Assembly: GCA_030691295.1 (NCBI GenBank)
Contig: JAUYEQ010000328.1
Location: 1 to 16,414, forward strand
DNA: 16,414 nt
Reading direction: 5' to 3'
Origin: Bacteroidota bacterium
GTDB taxonomy: Bacteria > Bacteroidota > Bacteroidia > Bacteroidales > Prolixibacteraceae
Positions 14,747 through 16,414 of this stretch are shown here, piece by piece. A program made the position numbers and the translations under genes. The notes below the pieces were generated by a model. The model was given only the letters and a program-made list of their open reading frames with translations. It was not told the DNA's origin and did no database searches. How positions within the stretch are numbered: the first letter of the stretch is position 1; each line of letters begins with the position of its first letter.

Positions 14747-14828
14747 AAATCAAATATATGCAATTTCATTTATTTAATGCACCGATTGTAATCCGGGGCC
14801 AAAAGATATTTTATTTCACTTTGTTCAA

Positions 14829-15431
14829 TTAAATCAGTTCATCCTGATTTATGTCGCCAACATCAATAATTTTTTTCAGGATGGCGTACATGGTCATTCC
14901 TGAAGCGGATTTGATACCTGTTTTTTCCGAGATGTTTTTGCGGTGGGAGATCACTGTGTGGGTGCTCACGAACAAATGATCGGCGATTTCCTTGTTTGAA
15001 TAGCCTTTTGTGATGAGTTGCAGAACTTCTATTTCACGTTTGGTAAGTTCCGTGTCCGTTTCTTTTATATTGTTTGCAAGGAAGGAGTTCAGAATTTCAT
15101 TTACCTTGTAACAAATCAGCGATGGTGCATCGAAAAGATTAATCGTTTGATTTGAATGGGTCGAATTTGTATCAAGTTGGAGTTTTAGAAACTGAACAGT
15201 TCCTGCTGAAGAAAGAATTTGCCGGATAAATGTTCCACTTTTTTCAAATTCTTCGGCGGTGGCAATTACCAGAATACTTCCGTTTAGCTGAGGATAATCA
15301 ATGATCTCATCGCCACGTTGAAGCACAATAACTTCGCCCGCAAGGCTGCCTTTCAGTATTTCGGTAAGTCCTGCCAATACAATGTCAGAAGTACTGATCA
15401 CCACAATGGATCTGTTTGGGTTGCTATTCAT
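14829..15431 (-). CDS. LuxR-family transcriptional regulator with degenerate receiver-like domain
   Basis: The 200-residue protein has a C-terminal GerE/LuxR helix-turn-helix at ~129-185: LTKREIEVLQLITKGYSNKEIA, then VSTHTVISHRKNI and KTGIKSASGMTMYA. The first ~115 residues have the strand/helix rhythm of a response-regulator receiver (SIVVISTSDIVLAGLTEILKG). The acidic pair after the first strand is replaced by STS, and the strand that should carry the phosphoacceptor reads GSILVIATAEEF with no aspartate. Phosphorylation by a histidine kinase is therefore unlikely. Its start overlaps the hemerythrin gene by 8 bp, so the two are translated together and probably work together. I infer that input comes from the hemerythrin protein or from a redox or gas cue. 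The 3' end of this gene was duplicated at 13875-14012. Confidence 0.9.
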   Translation of the reverse strand: MNSNPNRSIVVISTSDIVLAGLTEILKGSLAGEVIVLQRGDEIIDYPQLNGSILVIATAEEFEKSGTFIRQILSSAGTVQFLKLQLDTNSTHSNQTINLFDAPSLICYKVNEILNSFLANNIKETDTELTKREIEVLQLITKGYSNKEIADHLFVSTHTVISHRKNISEKTGIKSASGMTMYAILKKIIDVGDINQDELI

Positions 15432-16155
15432 GGCTTTCCAGTAACTTTTCGAGCTGTTTTACCTTGGGAATTAAAATGTGATCTTCGATCCGCGAATGGT
15501 TTTTCAAGTCTTTTTCGAACATGAATAAGTTTGCCAGAAATGCATTTCCACGATTTTGATCGTAATTGGGGGGTAAATATTTGATGATTATATTTTTAAG
15601 GTCATCCGTCTTGTCGTCCATCTGCGAATGTTCCTTTTCGAAACTGGTGATTGAAAAATCAGGGTATTTTTTTGTAAACTGATTCCTGATTTCCGGATTT
15701 GTAATGACTGCATTTAACTCAAGAATATATGGAAACATCTCGCGTTCTTCGAAATTGATATGAATCACGAATTCCTCCTTGAATTTGGCATAGAACTTCC
15801 GAACCAGACCATTGTCGGTGCTTTCATCGGGACTCGCCAACAGAAAAAGCTCAATCAACCGGTCATTTTCCGGAATCAGGTAATCTATGTAATACCGGTG
15901 TGTTTTGATCAGGTAATCAATTACCATAGAAACGGGAAAGTCGAGCAGTCGTTTTTCCGGAAAATAGGCCTCGTAATGAAATACATTGATTGTTTCAACG
16001 AAAAAATTGAGGTCAATTCTCTTTTCCGCACAAATATCCCTGATGGTTTTGTCGCCAAAACCAAGTTGAATTCCAAGTCGGTTGATTACCGGCAACAATG
16101 AATGATCTTTCAGAATGACTGATGCGAGTTTGCTGTTTTCGTTAAATAATTCCAT
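15424..16155 (-). CDS. RIC/ScdA-like hemerythrin di-iron protein lacking the N-terminal cysteine motif
   Basis: The 243-residue protein aligns with YtfE/ScdA (RIC) proteins. Residues ~5-60 match the ScdA_N domain in outline (LASVILKDHSLLPVINRLGI), but the usual CCGG segment is replaced by LGFGDKT, so its cysteines are gone. Residues ~78-235 form a four-helix hemerythrin-like domain. Its six ligands match E. coli YtfE in order and spacing: His86, His132 and Glu136 (HxxxE), His176, His220 and Glu224 (HxxxE). Classical RIC proteins donate iron to repair Fe-S clusters after nitric-oxide or oxidative damage. This one has kept the di-iron site and lost the cysteines, which fits a sensor better than an iron donor; that is inference. 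It leads a two-gene unit with the LuxR regulator. Confidence 0.88.
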   Translation of the reverse strand: MELFNENSKLASVILKDHSLLPVINRLGIQLGFGDKTIRDICAEKRIDLNFFVETINVFHYEAYFPEKRLLDFPVSMVIDYLIKTHRYYIDYLIPENDRLIELFLLASPDESTDNGLVRKFYAKFKEEFVIHINFEEREMFPYILELNAVITNPEIRNQFTKKYPDFSITSFEKEHSQMDDKTDDLKNIIIKYLPPNYDQNRGNAFLANLFMFEKDLKNHSRIEDHILIPKVKQLEKLLESHE

Positions 16156-16414
16156 ACCCCGAAAAATTAATTGAATGATTTGAATAGGACAATGTTTTCC
16201 ATTAAAAGTTTAACATTTGGGAAGTACTGATAAAAATACAACCCTTGCGGCCAACGTTAATGTGTAACTGAGAACGTAGAGGAAAATGAGGTATATATTA
16301 CCTAAATTGAGCGATTACCAAATTCAGTTTCCCTTCTGGGTTCACTTGATGTAGTCGATGTAGTGTTTTTAATTGAATTTTTGTGGTTTGCTTCAGGATA
16401 GGCCTATTTTCGGG
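16156..16414. other. Non-coding region upstream of the hemerythrin-luxR genes
   Basis: No credible gene is visible in these 259 bp. The hemerythrin promoter should lie here. The best -7 look-alike reading leftwards is TATTTTTA at 16238-16231, one base off TAnnTTTG, without a TTG at 19-21 bp. Small elements seen are an AGGTA-TATAT-TACCT dyad (16289-16303), a tandem 9-bp near-repeat GATGTAGTC/GATGTAGTG (16348-16365) and the palindrome ATAGGCCTAT (16398-16407). None is strong enough to name. Confidence 0.5.

Noticed and set aside
14751..14758. TATATTTG as promoter of MNT pair 2
   Set aside because: It is only 4 bp from the start codon and has no TTG at 19-21 bp; mentioned with the gene but not listed as a promoter.
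16398..16407. ATAGGCCTAT palindrome
   Set aside because: A 10-bp palindrome at the window edge with no context; expected by chance in this length.

Overview
The window (about 42% G+C by eye) looks like chromosomal DNA of a member of the Bacteroidota, probably in the Bacteroidales/Marinilabiliales sphere; this placement is inferred. The grounds are a large Bacteroidota-style alpha-2-macroglobulin, a yicC-gmk-nadD gene order, near absence of Shine-Dalgarno sequences, and a promoter of the TTG-N20-TAnnTTTG type. Every gene that can be supported lies on the minus strand, so transcription runs from high to low coordinates. There are 15 coding sequences and one pseudogene fragment, and no tRNA, rRNA, CRISPR array or transposase was seen.

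Reading in the direction of transcription: (i) 16155-14829 encodes a RIC/ScdA-like hemerythrin di-iron protein that overlaps a LuxR-type regulator whose receiver domain has lost its acidic pocket, perhaps a diatomic-gas or redox sensing pair. (ii) 14746-14037 is a compact MNT nucleotidyltransferase/HEPN toxin-antitoxin-like pair. It is followed by a displaced, decayed copy of the luxR 3' end (14012-13875), so the pair sits between two copies of the same ~138-bp segment. (iii) 13866-12537 is a Bacteroidota-type promoter, a palindromic leader and mnmA (tRNA 2-thiouridylase), closed by a duplicated hairpin/T-run terminator. (iv) 12428-9582 is a housekeeping run yicC - gmk - nadD, interrupted between yicC and gmk by a second, unrelated MNT/HEPN pair.

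(v) 9565-5073 is a molybdenum-cofactor cluster joined closely to nadD: MobB-like P-loop protein, moeA, a short-form moaA, moaC, a secreted DUF4440/NTF2-like protein, and a MOSC-MogA fusion. The first four genes overlap one another. Together they cover GTP to cyclic pyranopterin (MoaA, MoaC), adenylylation and molybdate insertion (MogA domain, MoeA), and probable dinucleotide or sulfur handling (MobB-like, MOSC). MoaD, MoaE, MoeB and MobA are not in the window. (vi) 5072-4768 is intergenic and carries three REP-like hairpins and a perfect 10-bp inverted repeat. (vii) 4767-1 is the first 1589 codons of an exported alpha-2-macroglobulin with an intact thioester motif, cut off by the window edge.

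The points most worth a second look are the MNT/HEPN cassette bracketed by luxR 3'-end copies, the hemerythrin-LuxR pair that lacks both the RIC cysteines and a phosphoacceptor, the short MoaA subfamily, and the small repeat and hairpin systems in the intergenic spaces.
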